The notes beneath the pieces are model-generated. The model was not told the DNA's origin and did not search any database. It saw nothing but the letters and a program-made list of their open reading frames with translations. The translations under genes and the position numbers were made by a program. A stretch of DNA of 64,000 bases from the NCBI GenBank assembly GCA_027886185.1, contig WOAB01000226.1, forward strand, positions 930,001 to 994,000. Direction: 5' to 3'. Below, piece after piece: positions 37,019 to 48,515 of the stretch (the stretch's first letter is position 1; each line of letters starts with the position of its first letter). This DNA is from Rheum nobile (Eukaryota; Streptophyta; Magnoliopsida; Caryophyllales; Polygonaceae).

Positions 37019-37673
37019 AATATCCTCACACTTAGACCTTTACTCGTCCCGAGTAAATCAGCTCAAACATACTCCTCTATATCAAATATCAAGGCCTCAG
37101 GAAGTGTGACAACATACGATACTAACGACTACAACAGCTCAACAATCAGCCCTCAAACAACCAAAACGAATGATGCGAGAGAATCTATTCCTAACTCCTG
37201 TCTAGCTTCTTATTGCTCCAAAGTGACCTACCCGAACTCCTTATACCGCCTCTTCTTATGACGCCTCGCCAATAGATAGAGATAAATCCTAGAATCACTC
37301 TTCTTCTTTTTCGCTCATCTTGCCGAGGTATCCTTTCGGGTTTTCACCAAGCCACTCATTTCATTTTACTAGACATCTCACATGTCCTCACATCACTCCA
37401 GTCCACTTTTGCCCTGGTCTATACCAGTCGGACTACCTGCTTCTTGCCTGAGCCGCCCTTGTGGGTTTTCAGCTCATCCCAGGATTTTGATTGCCTTTTC
37501 AAATTTTTGTGGCTTTTTTTTTTAGAATAGAAAATACAAGTACGAAATGCATGAAATAAATTTGTACACTAGATATGATAGACAGTGAGTCTAAATCCCT
37601 CCCCACACTTGAAATACACATTGTCCTCAATGTAGAGACGAAGACAAAGAAATAGGGAAGAGAGAAGAAAAAC
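37019..37673 (-). other. E5 3' untranslated region
   Basis: Non-coding stretch between the env-like stop and the 3' LTR. On the minus strand two purine-rich runs occur: AAGTGTGAGGATATT next to the LTR (about 37019-37033) and CAAGTGTGGGGAGGG farther inside (about 37597-37612). The first is the probable polypurine tract. No gene is seen. Confidence 0.55.
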
Positions 37674-37876
37674 TCACTGGAACGGTGGATACCATGGATG
37701 GCGCGGCGGAGATGGGTGCCTCCCAAAGTACTGCTCCTGGATAAATGCCTCGGCTGCACTCAGTTGGCCGGTGATGTCCCATGTAATCTCGGCCTGGATA
37801 GTCCGCAGCCGAGCCATTGTCGCCTCGTTCGCAGCCTCCTGACGCAGCGTGAAGGCATCAAAACGGATGAACATCT
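37674..37876 (-). pseudogene. E5 env-like/ORF-1 gene, C-terminal end (cut off by E6)
   Basis: Continues the frame that breaks off at 42623 on the other side of E6; the break coincides with the CATCT duplication (37872-37876). About 65 residues, with a helical Ala/Glu-rich stretch (RQEAANEATMARLRTIQAEI) and a Pro-rich tail ending at 37674. Confidence 0.75.
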
Positions 37877-39232
37877 TGTAATATCCCGTATTTTATAAGG
37901 GTATTTGGAATTGTTTTTTAATTTTTCTTATGCCCGGTTTGCTAGACGGATTTAATTCAGGGAGCTTTGGACATTCTGTAATGTGTTCTGAGCTCTGTAA
38001 ATTTTTCCGAGCATTGAATAATACAGTTGGGGTGTTTTCGGGGTTAATGTATCGTTAATGTACGAATATATTTAACCCGGAGTTAAGAAAATTTGAACGA
38101 AATCGAATTCGGATAAAAGAGGTGAGAATTAGCCGTGACCGCACCCGGCGGCAGTGCTGGCGCACCCGCGGCAAGGGCCAATTCCAGACGGCTTCGTCTT
38201 CCTCGCGCAAGTGGCTCGGGGAGATATTTTGGGGCAGATTTTGGGCAGATTTGGGCAGGCCAAGTGGCCCTTCGCCTTTGTCCCCTTGTCCCCTCAGATG
38301 AGGCTCAAATTTGGAGTATAAAAGGGGGTCGAAACCGATGGAGAAAGCCTTCTTCTTCTTCCTCCTTCTTCTTCTCTTCATTTTCTCTGTTTTCTCCCCT
38401 CTGTTTTCTCCATTTTCGGGGCTGTTTAAGCTCGATTCGAGAGGCCTCACGAGTTGGAGAAGGTTGCCCAAGTGTTTGACTAAAGCTTTGAGGTGTTTTG
38501 AGGTCATTCGAATGCAAAACAAAGCCATCACGATTTGGGGATTTAATATCCAAGATCTGCTCCAGTTTCAGATCCAGGAACTAGACGTTGCTCAGCTTGA
38601 TTCGAAGTTGTCGGATCTAAGGCAAGTGGTTGTGAATTAATTTGAGATAATTAAAATCTGATATTATATTAGGTTGTATTTCTGCTAGAATCAACGCTAT
38701 TATAAGAGATATGTTGTAATCATGTGACTTGAGATTTTGATATGATTCGTTGATGTGTTGAACTGTTTGAGTTAGCACTTGAGATTATGATGTGATTTGT
38801 GATATGTGGAACTGCTTGTGATGTGTTTGTGTGAATTATTGGTGAAGCCCTTGCTTAGTCTATTCATTAGACTAACTCTTGTATTTTTATATTTATGTAA
38901 CGTCATGGGGGTGTCGTCCGTCCGTTTCGGCACATCAGTAGTGTTGAAGATCCGTGAAGGCTAGAACGACTATGAAGATGAACGGTGTTTTGACAATTTG
39001 TTTTGTCGTTTTGTATTTAAGAGTCTTCCGCTGTTGTATTTCTGATTAATTGGGTCGTTTTTGGAATCGTGTAATTCCACGACCATGTGGTTTAATAAAA
39101 GTTATGATTTTAGTATTGTAACTATCTTTAAGACAGTTATGTCGTCGGAAAAGCCTGGGGTGACTTCGGGGTTTACGTCCGGGGTCATCGGCAGTAGCGC
39201 TTTCAAATGGTGTTAAATTTGGGGGTGTTACA
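37877..39232 (+). repeat. E6 5' LTR
   Basis: TGTAATATCCCG...GGGGGTGTTACA. TATA box TATAAAAG at 38317-38324, a GC-rich segment (CACCCGGCGGCAG, about 38139-38177), and the hairpin TAGTCTA...TAGACTA at 38856-38874. Confidence 0.9.
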
Positions 39233-39236
39233 GGAA

Positions 39237-39248
39237 TGGTATCAGAGC
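39237..39248 (+). other. E6 primer-binding site (initiator-Met tRNA)
   Basis: TGGTATCAGAGC begins four bases after the 5' LTR, complementary to the plant initiator-Met tRNA 3' end. Confidence 0.9.
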
Positions 39249-39609
39249 TAAAATGTTTTCCAAGAGCTCTGAATTTTTCAAATAAAAAGCCGTTCATAGT
39301 CGTGCCTTCTTGAGTCTGATACGGAATTTGCTTCTGTGTCTAGAAAGACTAAGATTCTCTCTTCGTCGCCCGAAGGTTAAGGGTGCAGTTCTCATCAGAA
39401 GGACTCAGAAGAAGTTGAGGTGGTTTTGTCATCTCCAGTTAGACTTGAGTTTTTAGTTCTCTTGTCAGGATTTGAGGTTGTAGAACCTAGTATTCTAGTT
39501 CGGAGTTCATCTAGGAAAGTTTACCAAGTTGATCTGCTCTGAGTTGACTTTTATTACATTATGGATAGATATTAATGTGTAAAGTACTTGGACTTTGATC
39601 GGTAATCAG

Positions 39610-40944
39610 ATGGTGAACCCGAGGGACATTATTCGCACTGGTGCTGGGTCGAGCAACGACCCGAGACCAGGTGCAAGGATTGATGCAGACCCTGTGGAAG
39701 AACACGAGTCTAAGAACAACAATCCAGGAGGCAATGGCCAAGATCAGGCCGACGCTCCAGTGTTGCTCGATGCAGCCACAGTCGCAGCGATCCGGGGGAT
39801 TGTCCTGTAAGCAATTACTGAGATAATGCGACCAATCGCACCTCAGGCACAAGCTGTGCCAGCACCTCCAGAAGTTCCGAGATTTGAGGAACAAGGGAAC
39901 CGTGTGCTACAAGGAGGCGTGATCAGGGATAGAGGAGAGTATGGTCGAGCGCTGAAGGCTATTAACTCCATGAGACCCGACAGTTATGATGGAAAATGAG
40001 AGCCAGTCAGGGTGGCTCATTGGTTCTCACATATGGAACGGTTATTCCGTAATGTTGAGTGCACGAAAGCAGAGAAGGTGCATCTAGCTTCTCTGCAGCT
40101 GAAGGAAGAAGCCAGTGAATGGTGGGAGAGTACCGGCTTAGCTGATAACCCGGTGTTGACCTGGTCAATGTTTAAGACCAAGATGACGGACCGTTTCTTC
40201 TCTCGAGCTATGAGGGAGGAGAAGCACAAAGAGTTTTTTATATCCAAAGACAGAAGGGTTGAAGGTGACAGAGCTCGCCACTAAGTTCAATCATTTGCTA
40301 CAGTATGCAGAACCGCAGATAATCAGTGAGGCTCAGAAGATCTGGTACTTCCATGAATGGATGAGCCCAGATATTAAGCCATGGATGGTGCACCACTCTT
40401 GCTCTACTCTGGAGCAGTACGTGGATGCGGCCTACAAGTTGGAGGCAACTCTGGAGGAGTCTGCCCGTAAGCGGAAGAAGCAGGTTAAGGAAAAAGGTGG
40501 ACAACAGGATTGCCAAGCTGGTTCGTTTAAACGACCGGCATCGCCTACTAAGTTTGAGAAGTCTGGTCATGCTAAGACCGAGACAACTCATTCTGGCTCT
40601 GCCAGGGGCTCAGGTTGGAGCAACAGACCATATCAGTGTTTCAATTGTGGTGCTTTTGGGCACATGAATTTTGATTGTCAGAGTGAGAAGAGATTATGCT
40701 TTGGCTGTGGAAAGGAAGGTCACATGCAAAAGTTCTGTCGTCAGGGAGAGCAGAAAGGAACGGAGTCGCAGCAAAGGTCTGCTAATCAGAACAACCGGCC
40801 TGAGTATAAACTGGTTGAGGCTCCAAGTCCTTCGATGCAGACCACTGCACAAAATAAAGGGAAGGCCCCAGTAGCTTCTGGAAGTCAAGGTCAACGTCTT
40901 TACGTAATGCGTGAGGCGGATGGATCTGATTTTTCAATTGCTTA
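39610..40944 (+). pseudogene. E6 gag, broken
   Basis: Gag frame starting MVNPRDIIRTG, homologous to E2 Gag. Blocks include HWFSHMERLFRNVEC and two CCHC knuckles, CFNCGAFGHMNFDC and CFGCGKEGHMQKFC (about 40635-40735). Stops at about 39808 (TAA) and 39997 (TGA) and a frameshift near 40250 disrupt it. It ends at 40944, shortly into what was the gag-protease joint. The knuckle region itself is open. Confidence 0.83.
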
Positions 40945-41264
40945 AAGCTTTCTACTTTTGTTGTAGGTTGTAGATTTGGGTGTTACCCAGTCTTTTGTTA
41001 TGGACAATTGTGTTAGTAAGTTTAAGTATGCAGCAAGGTTGTAAACCTTTTGTTGTAAATGTTCTTGCTAATATAAATAATTGGTTGAAGCCAAGCAGTT
41101 GTGCAGTAAGGGTGTACCTTTGGTACAAGTTTTGTGCTCCAAGTCAGAAACCGAAGAGGTTACTTGGGAGACTGAGACGGGTATACTTAGATACTTTTCC
41201 TATTTGTTGTCGACCTTGATTAATGCAAGTTTCGGGGTCGAAACTTAAAATAAGGGGGTAGTAA
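40945..41264 (+). other. E6 deletion junction, pol remnants and polypurine tract
   Basis: A short protease remnant (around 40970-41060) is fused almost directly to the last ~40 codons of pol, recognisable from YKFCAPSQKPKRLLGRLR and matching the E2 chromodomain-like tail region. The deleted span covers RT, RNase H and integrase. The purine tract AAAATAAGGGGGTAGTAA (41247-41264) abuts the 3' LTR. Confidence 0.75.
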
Positions 41265-42617
41265 TGTAATATCCCGTATTTTATAAGGGTATTTGGAATT
41301 ATTTTTTAATTTTTCTTATGCCCGGTTTGCTAGACGGATTTAATTCAGGGAGCTTTGGACATTCTGTAATGTGTTCTGAGCTCTGTAAATTTTTCCGAGC
41401 ATTGAATAATACAATTGGGGTGTTTTCGGGGTTAATGTATCGTTAATGTACGAATATATTTAACCCGGAGTTAAGAAAATTTGAACGAAATCGAATTCGG
41501 ATAAAAGAGGTGAGAATTAGCCGTGACTGCACCCGGCGGCAGTGCTGGCGCACCCGCAGCAAGGGCCAATTCCAGACGGCTTCGTCTTCCTCGCGCAAAT
41601 GGCTCGGGGAGATATTTTGGGGCAGATTTTGGGCAGATTTGGGCAGGCCAAGTGGCCCTTCGCCTTTGTCCCCTTGTCCCCTCAGATGAGGCTCGAATTT
41701 GGAGTATAAAAGGGGGTCGAAACCGATGGAGAAAGCCTTTTTCTTCTTCCTTCTTCTTCTCTTCATTTTCTATGTTTTCTCCCCTCAGTTTTCTCCATTT
41801 TCGGGGCTGTTTAAGCTCGATTCGAGAGGCCACACGAGTTGGAGAAGGTTGCCCAAGTGTTTGACTAAAGCTTTGAGGTGTTTTGAGGTCATTCGAATGA
41901 AAAACAAAGCCATCACGATTTGGGGATTTAATATCCAAGATCTGCTCCAGTTTCATATCCAGGAACTAGACGTTGCTCAGCTTGATTCGAAGTTGTCGGA
42001 TCTAAGGCAAGTGATTGTGAATTAATTTGAGATAATTAAAATCTGATATTATATTAGGTTGTATTTCTGCTAGAATCAACGCTATTATAAGAGATATGTT
42101 GTAATCATGTGACTTGAGATTTTGATATGATTCGTTGATGTGTTGAACTGTTTGAGTTAGCACTTGAGATTGTGATGTGATTTGTGATATGTGGAACTGC
42201 TTGTGATGTGTTTGTGTGAATTATTGGCAAAGCCCTTGCTTAGTCTATTCATTAGACTAACTCTTGTATTTTTATATTTATGTAACGTCATGGGGGTGTC
42301 GTCCGTCCGTTTCGGCACATCAGTAGTGTTGAAGATCTGTGAAGGCTAGAACGACTATGAAGATGAACGGTGTTTTGACAATTTGTTTTGTCGTTTTGTA
42401 TTTAAGAGTCTTCCGCTGTTGTATTTCTGATTAATTGGGTCGTTTTTGGAATCGTGTAATTCCGCGACCATGTGGTTTAATAAAAGTTATGATTTTAGTA
42501 TTGTAACTATCTTTAAGACAGTTATGTCATCGAAAAAGCCTGGGGTGACTTCGGGGTTTACGTCCGGGGTCATTGGCAGTAGCGCTTTCAAATGGTGTTA
42601 AATTTGGGGGTGTTACA
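41265..42617 (+). repeat. E6 3' LTR
   Basis: 1353 bp, almost identical to 37877-39232; hairpin at 42241-42259. It ends at 42617 before the second CATCT. Its last bases create a chimeric open frame with the env-like gene on the minus strand, which is not real. Confidence 0.9.
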
Positions 42618-42622
42618 CATCT

Positions 42623-43649
42623 CGTCCCAATAAAACTCAGAAGACGATGCAGATGTGGAGGCAACGTCAGAAGCAGGGGGATCGGCATCCATAATCATGG
42701 GAATAATAGTCGGTGGATCAGCCTCATCGTCGGAAGGAATAAGCTCAACATCAGACGGGATGTACCAGCCTGTGAAATCTCGCGGGTAGACCAAAAGACG
42801 AGGGAGGCGCAATAGGTGGCCTCCGTAGGAGCACCACAGATACTGCCCTTGAGATATGGTCAGCATACCACACCGTCGCAGATATGGAATGTCGTAGCGA
42901 ATAGGCATGAGTGGCTGAGGAATGGTGTCCATCGAAATCCTGGCCGCCGCAACCAAGGTGATCAGCCCACCCTGAACAATATCTTGCGCGGCGCCTTCGC
43001 GAATCCGCTGCAGCTCATGCAGCCATATGACAACCCATACAGGGGTCATCGCATCCAAAGGATCAATCATCGGGGAGAAAAGACCAAGGCGCTTCAAAGA
43101 AACCTTTCTCTCCTCCATACACCCACAAAATGTCCAAAGTAAGACAGTGTAGACCAAGCGGAGGCATGGATGGACAATCTTGTTACTACTCTCCATCCTC
43201 TTTTGATATTCAGTCATTCCCGTTGCGGTGGTCCAGAATTCCTTAAGGTCCGCTTTGTCGGGACCCTGCCTCCACTTCTCAGTAGCTGGTTTTGACACAC
43301 CCAGCAGCTCCCGGATTTCCTCTATAGGAATACCATAACTCCGACCCTCATATTTGAAGGTGATTCCCGCTATGAGTTTCTGCTCCCTACCATCAATGAT
43401 TCGTCGCGTGTGGTTTCGAGACAAAGTGGCTATAAACTGGTAGCAGAGGTCAGGGAATGTGGGCGCGCATTTGTCTAAGAATCCCCCCAATCCCATCCGG
43501 TCCAGACATTGTTGGGTCATTTCTAACAAACCCAATTCAGCTAGCGCTCCCCGATCAAAGAAACGAGTCGGCTATACGTGTCTCGCCGACACCACATCAT
43601 ATATTTCCAACTCCTCCTCAGTCATCCCCACCTTCCTAGCCCTTGACAT
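42623..43649 (-). pseudogene. E5 env-like / ATHILA ORF-1 gene, N-terminal part
   Basis: Minus-strand frame from about 43649 (MSRARKVGMTEEEL) with one in-frame TAG near 43575, then open to the E6 insertion. It resembles the ATHILA ORF-1 family: a hydrophobic, Cys/Trp-containing region (LRLVYTVLLWTFCGCMEERK) and conserved IDPLDAMTPVW. This protein occupies the position of env in Athila elements; its function is not established. It is broken by the stop and by E6. Confidence 0.78.
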
Positions 43650-44591
43650 TGTAAAAAATTTAGGTTCTTGAGACACAAGGCTAAGCAAAGGGCACTTACA
43701 ATCGGCCGAGGACAGACCGCGAGGGGCACCGCGGGGCGGTGATGATAATTGAGCACAGGGGCCGGGTCGCGGTGGTGTTGACGCGAGGCGGCGACTGTTC
43801 ACCTTCTTCTCCAAATTCAAAAATCTGACTCGCGCGAGGCAGCGATACTGCACGCGAGGCGGTCTCTGTGCTATTCCTCCTCAAACACCACCAAACCACC
43901 GGAAGAGCACCCCAAATTTGTTCCGAGAGCACCAACAAGCAAAAGGCGCCCCCTTGCAACTACGAACCACCACAGGGTTAGAAATCGTCACAAAAGAAGG
44001 TCTGGGTAGAGAAGAAACAAGGTTGGGTTACGGGCTTCCACTACCAAGGTGAGGGGGGAGGCCGATTTCGGTGGAGAGGGTTGTGGGCTAAGGTGTTGGA
44101 TATCGTGGAATAGGGTTTGGCGGAGAGAGAGACGGGGAAGAAGAAGGGGGAATAGGGTTTGGCGGGAGAGCTAATGGGGTAATAAGTGGAGAAGGTAGGT
44201 ACCGAGCCGTGGTTTTCAACTGACACCGTCAATTCCTTCGTATCCAACTCAAGAAATAAAAATATTACTCACCCGTTTAAGATTTTTTCGAGGCCCTTTA
44301 TTTTATTTTATTTATTTTATTTTTAGAGTAGAGACATTATACCAGAGATCCACCGCGGGGCGGTGAACTCCACCGCGGGGCGGTGAAAGTCGCCGCGGGG
44401 CGGTGGGTTACGCTGAGTATCCGTCTCTTCTCGGATTTACTTTCGTACCTGAAATGTGAGTAACAGGCGAACGAAACAAAGCAAAAATAAACTACGAAAA
44501 TAATCTAGGGAAAAGAAGAGAAAAGAACTAACCCGGGTTGCCTCCCGGACAGCGCCTTGGTTAACGTCGTTGGCTCGACGTGGGATGTGGC
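43650..44591 (-). other. E5 spacer between integrase and env-like gene
   Basis: Non-coding in all frames apart from short chance ORFs. It carries clusters of the GC-rich word: about 43717-43866 and a triplet CACCGCGGGGCGGTGAA at 44350-44410. It may contain the intron or leader that serves the env-like gene; no splice signal was resolved. Confidence 0.5.
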
Positions 44592-47500
44592 TCATCCTGC
44601 TTCAGTGTCAGGGTGTTCGAGGAGTAGTGTCTCGTCCTGGTTTGGATCGAACCCCTCGTGGTAAGGCTTGCATCTGTGGCCGTTCACCTTGAAGATGGTG
44701 CCGGTCTTGGGATTAATTAGGCCTATGGCTCCATGGGGCTGCACCTCAGCGATTTCATACGGGCCTGACCATTTGGATTTCAGCTTTCCAGCAAAGAGCT
44801 TGAGCCGAGATTGGAATAGAAGAACTTTATCTCCTGGCTTGAAATCCTTTCGCAAAATATGCTTGTCATGCCACTTCTTGGTCTTCGCCTTGTAGTTAAC
44901 TGAGTTCTCGTAGGCGTCAAGGCGTAATTCCTCCAGTTCTTGCATTTGTAACTTGCGGAGTTCGCCTGCTTCATCCAGTTGCAAGTTGCATTTCTTTATT
45001 GCCCACCACGCCTTATGTTCAAGTTCGACGGGGAGGTGACAAGATTTTCCAAATACCAGCCGGAACGGAGACATCCCTATCGGAGTTTTGAAAGATGTAC
45101 AGTATGCCCACAGCGCATCATTGAGCTTGATACTCCAATCTCTCCGGTTGGCTGCTACTGTCTTCTCCAGTATAGCCTTAATTACTCTGTTGGAGTTCTC
45201 GGCTTGCCCATTGGTCTGAGGATGGTAGGCCGTGGAGATTCTCTGAGTGACGTGATACTTCTTCAGCAGGGCAGTCACTGTCTTGTTGCAGAAATGAGTT
45301 CCCCTGTCACTAATTAAAGCTTTGGGTATTCCAAATCTTGAGAAAATGTTTTCTTTGAGGAAACTTGCCACAACTTTAGAATCATCAGTCCTAGTGGCCT
45401 TCGCTTCCACCCACTTGGAAATGTAGTCCACCGCAAGTAATATATAAAGATTCCCATGAGAGTTAGGAAAGGGTCCCATAAATCCATGCCCCAAACATCA
45501 AAGACCTCACAGAAGATCAATGATGATTGCGGCATTTCATTCCTTCTGGTGGTGTTGCCAACCCGTTGGCATCGGTCGCAGGATTTACAAAAACTGTAAG
45601 CATCCCTAAAGAGGTGCGGCCAATAAAATCCTGCTTCCAATACTTTCCTAGTAGTCCTATTTGCTCCAAAATGACCCCCACATGCTTCAGAATGACAGAA
45701 GTTAAGGACAGATTGTACCTCGTTGTCTGGGAGACATCGGCGGACTACCTGATCGACGCAATGCTTCCACAGGTAGGGATCATCCCAAACATAGTGGCGA
45801 GCTTCTCTGCGTACCTTTGCTTTCTGGGCTCTGGTGTAGTATGGGGGAAATTCCTCTCGAACCAGGTAATTGACTATGTCTGCGTACCAGGGTCTGTAAG
45901 ACTGGATTCCGAAGAGGTCCATGGCAATATGAAAGGAGGAGCCATAAATATCTCCAGGGCAAAGTGTGACTCCAGAGATGTGACCGCGGGGCGGTGATGT
46001 CTCTGGGGGTCGCAGTGAGCTTTCCTGGTTCTCAAGTAATCCAACTGCCGGGTCGCGGTAGTCATCGCCGCGGGGCGGTGGTATCTTCAACTTCATACTG
46101 GCTACGACTCGCCGGGTCGCAGTGGTGGTGACCGCGGGGGCGGTGAGTGTTCTCTGAGCTGCCCTCGAGTGTAAAAAGTGTGTCATCTGGGAAGGTGCCA
46201 TGTATGGGGCTCTGCTCTCCGGGTTTATCTTCCTCATGGACGAGCCTACTCAGGTGATCCGCTACGAGGTTCTCTGCTCCCTTCTTATCACAGATTTCCA
46301 CATCAAATTCAGTGAGAAGGAGAACCCATCGGATTAATCTTGGCTTTGCTTCTTTCTTCGTCATCAGGTAACGAAGAGCTGTGTGATCCGTGTAGATAAT
46401 CACCTTGACTCCCAAGAGGTACTGCCTAAACTTTTCCAATGCAAAGACAACTGCCAGCATTTCTTTCTCAATGGTGGAGTAGTTCCTCTAGGCTCCATTC
46501 AGAGTCATGGAGGCATAATGAATCACGTGGGATGCCCGTCCCACTTTCTGTCCTAGAACTGCTCCAACTGCATAATCGCTGGTGTCACACATGATCTCAA
46601 ATGGGCGAGACCAGTCAGGTGCCTAAATGATGGGTGCACTTGTCAGGAGTTCTCTCAGGCAATCAAATGCTTTCTTGCATTCATCCGTGAATACGTAGGT
46701 CACTTCCTTCTTCAAGAGCTCGCATAGGGGTGAAGAAATTTTTGAGAAATCCTTGATAAATCTTCGGTAGAAACCTGCATGACCTAAAAAGGAACGCACT
46801 TCACGCACATTAGTAGGATAAGGCAAAGACCGAATTACATCAATCTTTGCCTTATCGACCTCAATACCCCTAGCAATATGACCCATGACTATCCCCTGTT
46901 CCACCATGAAATGACACTTTTCATAATTTAAAACCAAATTGGTTTCAACACATCTTCTAAGTACAAGCGCCAAATGGTCTAAACATGAATCAAAGCTAGT
47001 TCCATGCACCGTAAAGTCATCCATAAAGACCTCAATGAATTTCTCAACATAGTCAGAGAATATACTAACCATGCATCGTTGAAATGTACCGGGCGCGTTA
47101 CACAATCCGAATGGCATTCTGCGGTATGCAAAAGTGCCAAAGGGACATGTAAAAGTGGTTTTCTCTTGGTCCTCTGGTGCAATGGCTACCTGTAAGTATC
47201 CTGAATATCCGTCGAGAAAACAGTAGTAGGGCCGCCCAGCAAGGCATTCTAGCATTTGATCAATAAAAGGTATGGGGAAGTGGTCTTTCCGAGTTACCGC
47301 ATTCAGCTTACGGTAATCGATGCACACCCTCCATCTTGTGGTGGTCCTGGTGGGAACTAAATCTCCGTGTTGATTCTCCACTATAGTAATTCCTCCTTTC
47401 TTAGGGACAACCTGGGTTAGACTCACCCATTGGCTGTCCGAAATAGGGAAGATCATGTCAGCCTTGAGGAGTTTAAGCACCTCTTTCTTCACCACTTCCA

Positions 47501-48513
47501 TCATTGGAGGATTCAGCCTTCTCTGTGGTTGCCTAGATGGTTTGGCTCCGTCCTCGAGTAGAATACGATGCATGCAAGTGGAGGGGCTTATCCCTTTTAT
47601 GTCTGCAATGGTCCATCCAATTGCGGTTTTGTGCTCCCTGAGCACGTCCAACAACTTCAATTCTTGATCTGCAGAAAGCTTACTAGACACAATGACTGGC
47701 AAAGTGTCTTTGGCTCCAAGAAAGGCGTACTTGAGATGGTCCGGCAGCGGCTTCAATTCGATCTTTGGGGCCTGTTCAACAAAAGGAACGAGCCTTTCGC
47801 TCGGGTTTAGTAAGATGGGGCCAATGCCCAAAGGATCTGTAGAATACTTACCATGAGTGTCCAGCTGAGCGATGGCTTCCTGCATGTTAGAGGGTAAAGA
47901 GTATTCCTCATAGGACGAATCTAAATTATTTTCAACAATAGACATCAACTCGTCAGGACCAGAAATATCAAAGACATCTTGTGCAATAGAATCGATCACA
48001 TCAACGGAACACAAAGAATGGTCTTCCTTGGGGTATTTCATGGCTTCATAAATATTATATTCCACCTTCTCCCCATCAAATTCCATGGAAAGTGTCCCAC
48101 TTTGCAAATCAAGTTTGGTCTTAGCAGTTTTCAAAAATGGCCTACCTAACAGTATAGGAGTTGCCTTTGTATCTGTTTCCATATCTAAGACATAAAAATC
48201 TACAGGGAATATCAATTTATCGACCATAACAAGGACATCTTCTATTACTCCCCTAGGGTAGACACTAGACCTATCAGCTAATTGTATTACAATACCTGTT
48301 TCCTGCAGTGGTCCAAGTCCAATGGATTCATAGAGAGAATAGGGCAGCACATTAATGGAGGCCCCAAGGTCGAGCATAGTTTTTTCAAATTTAGTGTCTC
48401 CGATAATACAGGGAATGCTCCACATACCTGGGTCTTCGCACTTCTTTGGCATGCGCCTCTGAAATACAGTAGATACGCATTCGCTGACCTTGACTTTTTC
48501 CTTTCCCTTCAGC
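44592..48513 (-). pseudogene. E5 pol: protease, RT, RNase H, integrase (Athila type)
   Basis: Minus strand. Protease MLDLGASINVLPYSLY (about 48360) has the Leu variant DLGAS common in Athila. RT carries DYRKLNAVTRKDHFP, MPFGLCNAPGTFQRC and the catalytic VFMDDFTVHG (about 47010). RNase H has YTDHTALRYL (about 46385). Integrase has HHCC (HSEACGGHFG, CKSCDRCQ) and core motifs (VDYISKWVEA, LISDRGTHFC, NGQAENSN). The frame runs with gag but for stops at 48516, 46623 and about 46490, each readable as CAG-to-TAG, and a frame change near 45450. The RNase H-integrase linker holds three copies of the GC-rich word (45984-46147). Confidence 0.87.
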
Positions 48514-48515
48514 TT

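Larger units (their letters stand above)
37877..42617 (+). mobile_element. E6: internally deleted Del-like retrotransposon in the Athila env-like gene
   Basis: Flanked by CATCT (37872-37876 and 42618-42622). LTRs are 37877-39232 (1356 bp) and 41265-42617 (1353 bp) with roughly 20 differences by eye. The internal 2.0 kb keeps the primer site, a broken gag, a few bases of protease, the last part of pol and the polypurine tract. The protease-RT-RNase H-integrase core is missing. Primer site, knuckles and tail match E2 closely, so it looks like a deletion derivative that could have been mobilised by an E2-type autonomous relative. Confidence 0.88.

Noticed and set aside
42588..42622. Continuous minus-strand frame joining E6 LTR to the env-like gene
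   Set aside because: It crosses the E6 insertion boundary and the CATCT duplication, so the last residues are chimeric LTR sequence.
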